Assembly: GCA_900765465.1 (NCBI GenBank) | Contig: CAAFRM010000312.1 | Location: forward strand, 1-5,054 | Length of the DNA stretch: 5,054 nucleotides | Direction of reading: 5' to 3' | From: an uncultured Prevotella sp. | GTDB lineage: Bacteria; Bacteroidota; Bacteroidia; Bacteroidales; Bacteroidaceae | Part shown: positions 1 through 5,054 of the stretch, piece after piece | Layout of the letters: every line of letters begins with the position of its first letter | Numbering within the stretch: the first letter of the stretch is position 1 | The notes under the pieces: generated by a model | What the model saw: the letters and a program-made list of their open reading frames with translations, nothing else | The model's database searches: none | Told to the model about the DNA's origin: nothing | Made by a program: the position numbers and the translations under genes

Positions 1-393
1 ACTTTGGATAGAGTAAAGCAGGTGGTACACATGATGAAGGACCGTGTGAACTTCGTCTATGAGTTGTGGCCATTGTGCTCATTCTTCTTCATTCCTCCTA
101 CAGAGTATGATGCCAAGACCGCCAAGAAGCGCTGGAAGGAGTATTCTGCACAGCAGATGACCGAACTCGCTGAGGTACTCGAGGGCATTGAGGATTTCTC
201 TATAGAGGGTCAGGAGCCAATCGTATTGAAGTGGGTAGAGGACAAGGGCTATAAGCTCGGTGACGTGATGAACGCCTTCCGCTTGACTCTCGTTGGTGAG
301 GGTAAGGGCCCGGGCATGTTCGACATCTCTGCCTTCCTTGGTAAGGAGGAGACATTGCGTCGCCTTCGCAAGGCAATCGAAGTTCTGGGATAA
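1..393 (+). CDS. gltX: Glutamyl-tRNA synthetase, C-terminal part (5' end outside window)
   Basis: This is the last ~130 codons of a class I glutamyl-tRNA synthetase, the cytoplasmic enzyme that ligates glutamate to tRNA-Glu. The frame is open through the first base, so the TTG at position 4 is an internal codon and not a start. The visible part corresponds to the helical anticodon-binding end of the enzyme. It includes a KDRVNFVYELWPLCSFFF segment, the KKRWKE motif, and the closing stretch with GEGKGPGMFDISAFLGKEETLRRL, which is typical of Bacteroidetes GltX C-termini. The catalytic Rossmann domain with HIGH and KMSKS motifs lies upstream and cannot be checked here. The stop is TAA at 391-393. 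waaA follows on the same strand after 105 bp with no intrinsic terminator between, so read-through transcription is plausible. The family assignment is firm; what is inferred is that the missing part is intact. Confidence 0.95.
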   Translation, partial: TLDRVKQVVHMMKDRVNFVYELWPLCSFFFIPPTEYDAKTAKKRWKEYSAQQMTELAEVLEGIEDFSIEGQEPIVLKWVEDKGYKLGDVMNAFRLTLVGEGKGPGMFDISAFLGKEETLRRLRKAIEVLG

Positions 394-401
394 TTTTCGA
401 A

Positions 402-472
402 TATAAATATCTCTCTGGGGAAATGGCTGGCAGATGATGCGGCATTTTCCTCAGAGAGTTCACGTATTTATA
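402..472 (+). other. Long imperfect hairpin in the gltX-waaA intergenic gap
   Basis: An inverted repeat occupies most of the 105-bp gap. CTCTCTG (411-417) pairs with CAGAGAG (452-458). The stem continues inward through a G-T wobble, GGAAA/TTTCC (419-423 with 446-450), a one-base bulge at 445 and TG/CA, giving about 15 pairs around a 17-nt loop. Beyond a small asymmetric internal loop, TATAAATA (402-409) pairs with TATTTATA (465-472). No T-run follows on either strand, so this is not a normal intrinsic terminator. It could be an mRNA stability or processing element in the waaA leader, or a copy of an intergenic repeat. The function is unknown. Confidence 0.6.
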
Positions 473-498
473 GATAGTAACCAATATAAAGAAATATC

Positions 499-1791
499 AT
501 GATCTATAATATCGTAATCTATTTCGTCCTTTGGGGCATAGCCATCGCCAGCTTGTTTAATGAAAAGGTGCGCAAGATGTGGCGTGGCGAGCGTGAGGCT
601 TTCAAGATATTGAAGCAGAAGGTGGATCCCAATGCCAAGTACATCTGGTTTCATGCGGCTTCGCTCGGCGAGTTTGAGCAGGGACGACCATTGATGGAGC
701 AAATCCGCAAGGATTATCCTCAGTATAAGATTTTGCTCACCTTCTATTCTCCTTCGGGTTATGAGGTGCGCAAGAACTATGAGGGGGCTGATATCATCTG
801 CTACATGCCTGTGGATACCCGCCTGAATGCCATCCGCTTCCTTCGTCTGGTTCGTCCGGTGATGGCTTTCTTCATCAAGTATGAATTCTGGTCTAACTTC
901 CTTCATATCCTGAAGCATCGCAATATTCCTACTTATAGTGTGAGCAGTATCTTCCGCAAGGATCAGGTGTTCTTCAAGTGGTATGGCAGAAGCTATGCGA
1001 ATGTTCTGAAATGCTTCACCCGTTTCTTCGTGCAGAGCGAGGAGAGCAAGCGATTGCTTGAAGGCATCGGTATCAAGGATGTGGATGTAGTAGGAGATAC
1101 CCGTTTCGACCGTGTGCTCCAGATTAAGCAGGCAGCTAAACATCTGCCTATCTGCGAGGCTTTCAGAAGTGGGGTGGCGACGCCGGAAGGAAATGCTTCG
1201 GCTTCTTCTGATTCTTCTTCGGAGAATGCTGTTCGTCCTGACTATAAGGTATTCGTTGCTGGTAGTTCCTGGCCTCCTGATGAGGAAATCTTTATCCGCT
1301 TCTTCAATGAGCATAAGGACTGGCGACTGCTGATTGCACCTCATGTGATTGCTGAGGAGCATCTGAAACTGATTCTCTCCTTGCTGAAGGATAAGAAGGT
1401 GGTGCGCTATACGCAGACTACTCCTGAGGAGGCTGCCAAGGCTGATGTGCTGATTATCGATTGCTTCGGATTGCTGAGCAGCATGTATAATTATGGTGAT
1501 GTGGCTTATATCGGCGGTGGTTTCGGTGTGGGTATTCATAATACCCTGGAGGCTGCTGTATGGAATATGCCGGTAATCTTTGGTCCGAACAATAAGAAAT
1601 TCCAGGAAGCTCAGGGCTTGCTGAAGTCGGGTGGCGGTTTTGAAATCAATACCTATGAGGACTTCGATGGGCTGATGAGTTCCATGATGAACGATGAGGC
1701 TTTCCTAAAGCAGGCTGGCGATAAGGCTGGAGCTTTCGTGGCGAGTCTTTCGGGTGCCACCGGTAAGGTTCTGGCAAAGATTGAATTATAA
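499..1791 (+). CDS. waaA: 3-deoxy-D-manno-octulosonic acid (Kdo) transferase
   Basis: This is a WaaA/KdtA family GT-B glycosyltransferase (430 aa). It moves Kdo from CMP-Kdo onto the lipid A precursor at the cytoplasmic face of the inner membrane, an early step in LPS core assembly. Residues 1-20 form a hydrophobic N-terminal membrane anchor. The N-terminal acceptor domain carries FHAASLGEFEQGRPL (51-65); E58 is in the position of the family's catalytic base. The YEFWSNFL segment (128-135) and GDTRFDRV (199-206) are also family hallmarks. The C-terminal CMP-Kdo-binding domain shows VAGSSWPPDE (253-262), IAPH (279-282) and GGGFGVGIHNTLEAAVWNMPV (339-359). Length is close to the family's usual ~410-430 aa. 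A Ser/Ala-rich insert (about 224-246) sits in the interdomain linker. The ATG at 499 is preferred because it starts the anchor directly; its leader is A-rich with no clear Shine-Dalgarno site. Position after gltX suggests co-transcription. Whether it adds one or two Kdo residues cannot be read from sequence. Confidence 0.95.
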   Translation: MIYNIVIYFVLWGIAIASLFNEKVRKMWRGEREAFKILKQKVDPNAKYIWFHAASLGEFEQGRPLMEQIRKDYPQYKILLTFYSPSGYEVRKNYEGADIICYMPVDTRLNAIRFLRLVRPVMAFFIKYEFWSNFLHILKHRNIPTYSVSSIFRKDQVFFKWYGRSYANVLKCFTRFFVQSEESKRLLEGIGIKDVDVVGDTRFDRVLQIKQAAKHLPICEAFRSGVATPEGNASASSDSSSENAVRPDYKVFVAGSSWPPDEEIFIRFFNEHKDWRLLIAPHVIAEEHLKLILSLLKDKKVVRYTQTTPEEAAKADVLIIDCFGLLSSMYNYGDVAYIGGGFGVGIHNTLEAAVWNMPVIFGPNNKKFQEAQGLLKSGGGFEINTYEDFDGLMSSMMNDEAFLKQAGDKAGAFVASLSGATGKVLAKIEL

Positions 1792-1841
1792 TATATAAAA
1801 GGATTACATTATATAATATATAGTATCTTATATATAAAAAT

Positions 1842-1881
1842 AAAAGGTCTCATGGTTTTCAAAATCCATGAGACCTTTTTT
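1842..1881. terminator. Bidirectional intrinsic terminator between waaA and the nitroreductase
   Basis: A perfect 14-bp inverted repeat, AAAAGGTCTCATGG (1842-1855) and CCATGAGACCTTTT (1866-1879), encloses a 10-nt loop. It ends in T6 on the plus strand; on the minus strand the exit is T-rich because of the AAAATAAAA stretch at 1837-1845. It lies 50 bp past the waaA stop and 54 bp past the nitroreductase stop on the other strand, so it can end both converging transcripts. The preceding 1790-1841 segment is extremely A/T-rich, with ATATATAAAA occurring twice (1791-1800 and 1830-1839), and holds no gene. Confidence 0.93.
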
Positions 1882-1935
1882 GATGTTTGGCATAGAATTC
1901 CATTTGTTTCATTCCATGCTTGTATTATACTTTTC

Positions 1936-2460
1936 CTATTTGATGATGCGGTAGTAATCCTCCTTGCGAGGCTTCACGGTGTGAGGATGAGCTGAAGCAT
2001 AACCCAATGCCAGGGCACCTACACCCATCAGACCTTCCGGGAGATTCCAATCCTTCATCAGCTTCTTGCCTTCTTCTGAAGCGAACATGCCGTCTTCACG
2101 GTTGATCCAGCAGGAAGAAAGACCGATAGAGTGGGCGGCAAGCATCATGTTGCCCAAGATGAGGCTGCCATCCTTTACTCCGTTCACATTGCTTTCAGGA
2201 GCCAGGACGATGACGATGGTTGGTGCTCCATAGTAAGGATCGCTCTCTACGCCCATGATGTCTGCGTTCATCTTGCGGAGCTGTGCGCAAACCTCAGGGT
2301 TCTGAACGGCAATGATGAAAGGCTCCTGGGTACCATGACCTGTTGCTGCCCATGTGCCGGCCTCCAATACAGTCTTCAATTCTTCGTCGGTAATCTGGTC
2401 AGCCTTGAAGCGACGAATGCTTCTTCTCTCCTTGATGGCTTTTAAAACTTCATTTTCCAT
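1936..2460 (-). CDS. Nitroreductase family FMN-dependent oxidoreductase
   Basis: This is a small single-domain nitroreductase (174 aa) expected to bind FMN, act as a dimer in the cytoplasm and reduce substrates with NAD(P)H. The N-terminal ERRSIRRF (11-18) is the classic phosphate-binding arginine cluster of the family. WAATGHGTQEPF (37-48) takes the place of the usual AAPSxxNxQPW segment. The central D97-G-S-L-I-L-G-N-M-M-L-A-A-H plus GLSSCWI (113-119) is the conserved core helix and strand. GVGALALGYA (146-155) is the standard C-terminal flavin-side motif, followed by a KPRKEDYY tail. The length matches the short subgroup common in anaerobes. The physiological substrate is unknown: the family covers nitro compounds, quinones, flavins and enones. 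The ATG at 2458-2460 begins the MENEVLKAIKERRS start expected for the family. The lyase gene ends 63 bp upstream on the same strand with no terminator between, so the two may share a transcript. Confidence 0.92.
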   Translation of the reverse strand: MENEVLKAIKERRSIRRFKADQITDEELKTVLEAGTWAATGHGTQEPFIIAVQNPEVCAQLRKMNADIMGVESDPYYGAPTIVIVLAPESNVNGVKDGSLILGNMMLAAHSIGLSSCWINREDGMFASEEGKKLMKDWNLPEGLMGVGALALGYASAHPHTVKPRKEDYYRIIK

Positions 2461-2497
2461 GTTATCTTGTTTTAAACATTGTATTTAGAAATCTTTT

Positions 2498-2539
2498 CTC
2501 TTTTATGCAGGGCATCTGCTCTTTTATGCAGGGCATCCG
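2498..2539. repeat. Two-copy 21-bp tandem duplication across the lyase stop codon
   Basis: Positions 2498-2518 and 2519-2539 are adjacent copies of the same 21-mer and differ at one base (T2517 versus C2538). Each contains CTCTTTTATGCAGGGCATC. Read on the minus strand, one unit is Ser-Gly/Arg-Cys-Pro-Ala-stop-Lys in the lyase frame, so the last codons and TAA have been duplicated. The copy at 2519-2539 holds the stop actually used (2524-2526); the other lies in the 3' untranslated gap before the nitroreductase. Slippage or a recent local duplication is the simplest origin. Confidence 0.92.
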
Positions 2540-3726
2540 CTCAAATCCTCTTCATCCATATACTGGCTGAGAACTCGTGCGATGCGAATCAACCCCTGCA
2601 TCAGGGTCTTGCGAGGACAGGCGATGTTGAGGCGCAGGTAGCCCTGACCAGCCTTTCTGCCATACATCGTACCGCTGTTGACGAACACCTTGCCGTCGTT
2701 CATCAGCTTCTCGTAAGCCTCGTCGCTTGATAACTCGAATGGCAGGATGTCGAGCCAAACCAGGTAAGTTCCCTCAAGACGGGTAACGCGAACCTGCGGC
2801 AATTCTGTATTAAAGAACTCCTTTACTGCCTGATAGTTCTCGTAGAGATACTGGTTCAGTTCGTCGAGCCATTCCTCACCCTCGTTGTAGGCAGCCTGAA
2901 GAGCGATGACACCGAAAGGATTGACATCACATACTTCGTTGATGTTGATGGCACGGTTGATGCGGCGGCGCAATGCTGCATCCGGACAGATGATGTTGGC
3001 AATCTGGAGTCCGGCAATATTGAACGACTTTGATGGCGAGTTCAATACCACACAGTTGTCACGGCAAGCTTCGCTGATGCTTGCAAACGGAGTGTATTGA
3101 TAGCCTGGCATGATGAGTTCGCAATGGATTTCATCTGCGATGACCTTTACTCCGTGCTTGAGACAGATGTCGTTCATTTGCTCCAGTTCCTCTTTCTTCC
3201 ATACTCTTCCAGCTGGGTTGTGAGGGTTGCAGAGAATAAAGGCGGTGGTCTTCTCGTCGGCACACTTGCGTTCGAAATCCTCGAAATCGATTTCGTAGGT
3301 GCAGTTGCCCACACGCTTCAATTCATTTTCCACTACTTCGCAGCCACTGTTCTTGATGCAGGAGAAGAAACAGTTGTACACTGGAGTCTGTACCAAAACC
3401 TTCTCGCCTGGCATGCAGATTGCCTTCAGGCAGCAGGAGATGGCTGGCACTACGCCCGAAGTATAGAGAATCCAGTCTTTCTCGATGTTCCACTGGTGGC
3501 GGCGTGCGAACCAGCTGATGATTGCCTCGTAATAAGAATCCGGTACGAGGGTGTAGCCGAAGATGCCGTGAGCTACGCGCTTCTGCAGAGCTTCGATGAT
3601 GCAGGGAGCAGTCTGGAAATCCATGTCTGCTACCCACATCGGAATAACGCCGTCTTCCTTTACCATATCCCATTTGTAGGAATTGGTACCGCGGCGTTCG
3701 ATGATTTCATCAAAATTGTATTTCAT
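2524..3726 (-). CDS. MalY/PatB-type PLP-dependent C-S (cystathionine beta-) lyase
   Basis: This fold type I, aminotransferase-like PLP enzyme (400 aa) belongs to the MalY/PatB group. Members cleave the C-S bond of cystathionine or cysteine to give homocysteine or H2S with pyruvate and ammonia in the cytoplasm. The N-terminus (YNFDEIIERRGTNSYKWD) and MWVADMDFQTAP (30-41) are diagnostic for this group. GYT (57-59) follows. LCNPHNPAGR (165-174) carries the PLP-contacting Asn. ADEIH (197-201) provides D198 for the pyridine nitrogen. SPSKSFNIAGLQ (230-241) gives the Schiff-base lysine K233. GTYLVWLD (319-326) is conserved, and YLRLNIACPR (363-372) supplies the substrate carboxylate-binding R365. 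All key residues are present and the length is normal. The last few codons and stop lie in a 21-bp tandem duplication. The ATG at 3724-3726 has an A-rich leader and matches the usual family start. A four-unit palindromic array sits 62 bp upstream. E. coli MalY also moonlights as a maltose regulator repressor; nothing here indicates that. Confidence 0.94.
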   Translation of the reverse strand: MKYNFDEIIERRGTNSYKWDMVKEDGVIPMWVADMDFQTAPCIIEALQKRVAHGIFGYTLVPDSYYEAIISWFARRHQWNIEKDWILYTSGVVPAISCCLKAICMPGEKVLVQTPVYNCFFSCIKNSGCEVVENELKRVGNCTYEIDFEDFERKCADEKTTAFILCNPHNPAGRVWKKEELEQMNDICLKHGVKVIADEIHCELIMPGYQYTPFASISEACRDNCVVLNSPSKSFNIAGLQIANIICPDAALRRRINRAININEVCDVNPFGVIALQAAYNEGEEWLDELNQYLYENYQAVKEFFNTELPQVRVTRLEGTYLVWLDILPFELSSDEAYEKLMNDGKVFVNSGTMYGRKAGQGYLRLNIACPRKTLMQGLIRIARVLSQYMDEEDLSGCPA

Positions 3727-3788
3727 ATTTCTTTTCTATCTATGCTATTTCTTCATTGCCCATAGGATAAATCTCTTTTTCCCTATTT

Positions 3789-3886
3789 GAAATCTCTGTT
3801 CAGCGACCTTGAATGTATATTCAACGACGCTGAACGTACATTCAACGACGTTGAACCGCCGTTCAGCGTCGTTGAACGGAGATTTC
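3789..3886. repeat. Four-unit 21-bp-pitch palindromic array in the lyase upstream region
   Basis: Four 15-bp near-palindromes start at 3799, 3820, 3841 and 3862, exactly 21 bp apart: TTCAGCGACCTTGAA, TTCAACGACGCTGAA, TTCAACGACGTTGAA and TTCAGCGTCGTTGAA. The 6-bp spacers are TGTATA, CGTACA and CCGCCG. The array is bounded by a perfect 8-bp inverted repeat, GAAATCTC (3789-3796) and GAGATTTC (3879-3886). The centre of that repeat coincides with the centre of the middle spacer (3837/3838). The whole 98 bp is therefore a nested dyad. It lies downstream of the DUF3737 stop and upstream of the lyase start, in a 240-bp intergenic region with no gene I can support. Possible roles are a multi-site operator (21 bp is two helical turns), a miniature mobile or dispersed intergenic repeat, or a structured 3' end of the DUF3737 transcript. 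Confidence 0.92.
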
Positions 3887-3966
3887 TCTTAATACTACGA
3901 ACATTTTTCCTTAAAGGCAATGCTTATTTTGTTTAAGGGAATACAGAATCGCAATGAATGCTTCTG

Positions 3967-4821
3967 CTATTTCGAATGGTCGATGATTTCACATGCTCCC
4001 TTTGGGGCCTTGGCAAACTCGGTGTAGGTTACGCTTCCCACTTCATCTGCCTCGATTCTTCCGGAAATAGGGTTCTTGATGTTGGTAATGGCTCCCTTGA
4101 TGTGCGCATCGATATTGGTACAATCTTCAAAGGCACGGTCGCATTCCTTGTCAAAGGTGCAATCCTCCAATGTCACATGATTCATATAGCAGAGAGGCTG
4201 CTCGCCGCTGATGTGGCAACGCACCAGCTTGATGTTCTTGCTGTGCCAGGCGAGATATTCGCCATTCAGTTCTGAATCATAAACCGTCACATTCTCGCAC
4301 TCCCAGAAACTGTCCTTAGTCGTAATCTTGGCATTGTGAATCTCCACGTTGCTGCAGTATTGGAATACATACTTGGAGTCGCTCTCCAATCCATCTACAT
4401 AGATATTCTTGGAGAACATGAATGGATAGGTGCCGTCGTGGAGCTTTACGTTCTTCAGTTTCAGACCATCTACCTTCCAGAAAGTCTCGTCAGCATCGGT
4501 GAGGTTCACGTTCTCCAGTTCCAGGTTCTTCATTTCGCGGAAGAATTTTGGACCATCGATGGTACAGTCCTTCATTACCATATTATCACTATACCAGATG
4601 GCAGAACGGCTTTCTGGAGCGAAGTAGCAGTCTGTGATAAGGGAACCGTCCACATGCCACCAAGGGTATTTGCCATAAAACTTGGAGTTATGGCATTCTA
4701 TGCTCTTGCAGCACTTGATGCCCGATTCTCCATCTGTAATCGTAATATCTTCCAGGCGTACGTCATGCGCACCAAAAAGAGGGCGTTCACCGCCGAATGA
4801 TTTGTTCTTTATCAGTTCCAT
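3967..4821 (-). CDS. DUF3737 family beta-solenoid protein of unknown function
   Basis: This 284-aa protein matches the DUF3737 family by its characteristic opening (KNKSFGGERPLFGAHDVRLED) and segments such as KYPWWHVDGSLITDCYF. No biochemical role is known to me. The chain is a run of ~19-21-residue repeats, each reading roughly aromatic-x4-hydrophobic-x-hydrophobic-Asp/Asn-x-hydrophobic, as in a right-handed parallel beta-helix. An Asp/Asn recurs at 25, 45, 64, 85, 104, 124, 143, 163, 182 and 220, with Arg at 201. Aromatic residues recur at W55, W76, F94, W115, F153, W173 and W192. There is no signal peptide or membrane segment, so it is probably cytoplasmic. It has 13 cysteines, several just after the ladder residue (C65, C86, C221), which is unusual for a protein with no visible metal motif. 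The family resembles pectate-lyase-like folds but no catalytic triad is evident. The ATG at 4819-4821 follows an AAAGGATAAAAGAAAAT leader. It appears to be transcribed from its own promoter. Confidence 0.88.
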   Translation of the reverse strand: MELIKNKSFGGERPLFGAHDVRLEDITITDGESGIKCCKSIECHNSKFYGKYPWWHVDGSLITDCYFAPESRSAIWYSDNMVMKDCTIDGPKFFREMKNLELENVNLTDADETFWKVDGLKLKNVKLHDGTYPFMFSKNIYVDGLESDSKYVFQYCSNVEIHNAKITTKDSFWECENVTVYDSELNGEYLAWHSKNIKLVRCHISGEQPLCYMNHVTLEDCTFDKECDRAFEDCTNIDAHIKGAITNIKNPISGRIEADEVGSVTYTEFAKAPKGACEIIDHSK

Positions 4822-4859
4822 ATTTTCTTTTATCCTTTCTTGATTATTATTTCTGTTTG

Positions 4860-4875
4860 CAAAAATACAAAAATA
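4860..4875 (-). promoter_or_regulatory. Candidate Bacteroidetes-type promoter -7 boxes for the DUF3737 gene
   Basis: On the minus strand the sequence reads TATTTTTG twice in direct tandem, 38 bp upstream of the DUF3737 start codon. Each copy fits the Bacteroidetes -7 consensus TAnnTTTG. A -33 element is not clean: the best partner for the upstream copy is TTAG about 18 bp away rather than TTTG. The A/T-rich sequence could produce one match by chance, so this is a candidate only. No comparable box was found upstream of the lyase or the nitroreductase. Confidence 0.4.
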
Positions 4876-4964
4876 ATGCCAAAGTCGTATAACCTAAGAT
4901 ACTGAAAAATGTAACTATTTGGCGTATTTGCCTAGAATAGGGCATTTGGGATGGATGAGAAATC

Positions 4965-5003
4965 AAAAAAAGGCTGAATCATGAAGCATTTTCACGATTC
5001 AGC
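4965..5003 (-). terminator. Intrinsic terminator for a minus-strand gene beyond the right edge
   Basis: GGCTGAATCATG (4972-4983) and CACGATTCAGCC (4992-5003) form a 12-bp stem around an 8-nt loop. The only imperfection is a G-U wobble when read as minus-strand RNA; on the plus strand it would be an A-C mismatch. On the minus strand the stem is followed by T7 and then GATT. Strand choice is therefore clear: it ends a transcript entering from the right, upstream of the DUF3737 gene. The sequence from 4876 to 4964 and from 5004 to the window edge shows no gene I can support. Confidence 0.85.
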
Positions 5004-5054
5004 CCTTATCGAGTTAACTTCTAAAAATCCGAAGTGGAGAATTACAAGTTAGGG

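Noticed and set aside
4..393. Independent small gene starting at TTG position 4
   Set aside because: The frame is open to the window edge and the sequence is the C-terminal domain of GltX, so the apparent start is only an internal leucine codon.
460..1539. Long open frame of 359 codons on the minus strand, antisense to waaA
   Set aside because: It lies almost wholly inside a well-supported gene, its translation shows no recognisable domain and is rich in Ile, His, Leu and Arg as expected from an antisense shadow, and it has no independent promoter or context.
3097..3765. Open frame of 222 codons on the plus strand, antisense to the C-S lyase
   Set aside because: The lyase frame has all its catalytic motifs in order across the same bases. 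The plus-strand translation matches nothing I recognise and only extends a little into the upstream gap.
3789..3886. CRISPR array
   Set aside because: Units are 15-bp palindromes with 6-bp spacers that resemble one another, far too short for repeat-spacer architecture, and no cas gene is present.
3906..3941. Inverted repeat TTTCCTTAAA / TTTAAGGGAA as a terminator for DUF3737
   Set aside because: The stem is weak and A/T-rich with a 16-nt loop, has a C-A mismatch as minus-strand RNA, and is followed there by A-rich rather than T-rich sequence.
5014..5054. Possible C-terminal end of a minus-strand gene (stop TAA at 5014-5016, 10 bp before the terminator stem)
   Set aside because: Position relative to the terminator is right, but only about 13 codons are visible and the other two minus frames also close within the window (5042-5044 and 5049-5051), so which frame is real cannot be decided.

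Overview
The window looks like a chromosomal stretch from a Bacteroidetes bacterium, most likely in or near Prevotella/Segatella. The protein sequences read like that group's versions of their families. Start codons are preceded by A-rich leaders rather than strong Shine-Dalgarno sites. One upstream region carries TATTTTTG boxes that fit the Bacteroidetes -7 consensus TAnnTTTG. The genus is an inference from protein style, not something proven here.

Left part, plus strand: the C-terminal part of glutamyl-tRNA synthetase (gltX, cut by the window edge) is followed after 105 bp by a complete Kdo transferase gene (waaA/kdtA). The gap between them can form a long imperfect hairpin. A strong bidirectional intrinsic terminator at 1842-1881 closes this unit and also serves the converging minus-strand genes.

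Right part, minus strand, in order of transcription: a DUF3737 beta-solenoid protein of unknown function (4821 to 3967), a MalY/PatB-type PLP-dependent C-S lyase (3726 to 2524) and a small nitroreductase (2460 to 1936). The lyase and nitroreductase are 63 bp apart and may be co-transcribed. The DUF3737 gene is 240 bp upstream of the lyase and probably has its own promoter. A minus-strand intrinsic terminator near 4965-5003 suggests another minus-strand gene ending at or beyond the right edge.

The genes themselves are mostly ordinary housekeeping or accessory metabolism: tRNA charging, lipid A-Kdo assembly, sulfur amino acid breakdown and flavin-dependent reduction. The most unusual item is non-genic. 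Four 15-bp near-palindromes (TTCARCGWCSTTGAA-like) lie on an exact 21-bp pitch between DUF3737 and the lyase. They are bounded by an 8-bp inverted repeat, so the whole 98 bp is one nested dyad. Second is an unrelated 21-bp tandem duplication that duplicates the last codons and stop of the lyase gene. Third is an unusually regular Asn/Asp ladder in the DUF3737 solenoid. I saw no CRISPR, tRNA, rRNA, insertion sequence or defence system.
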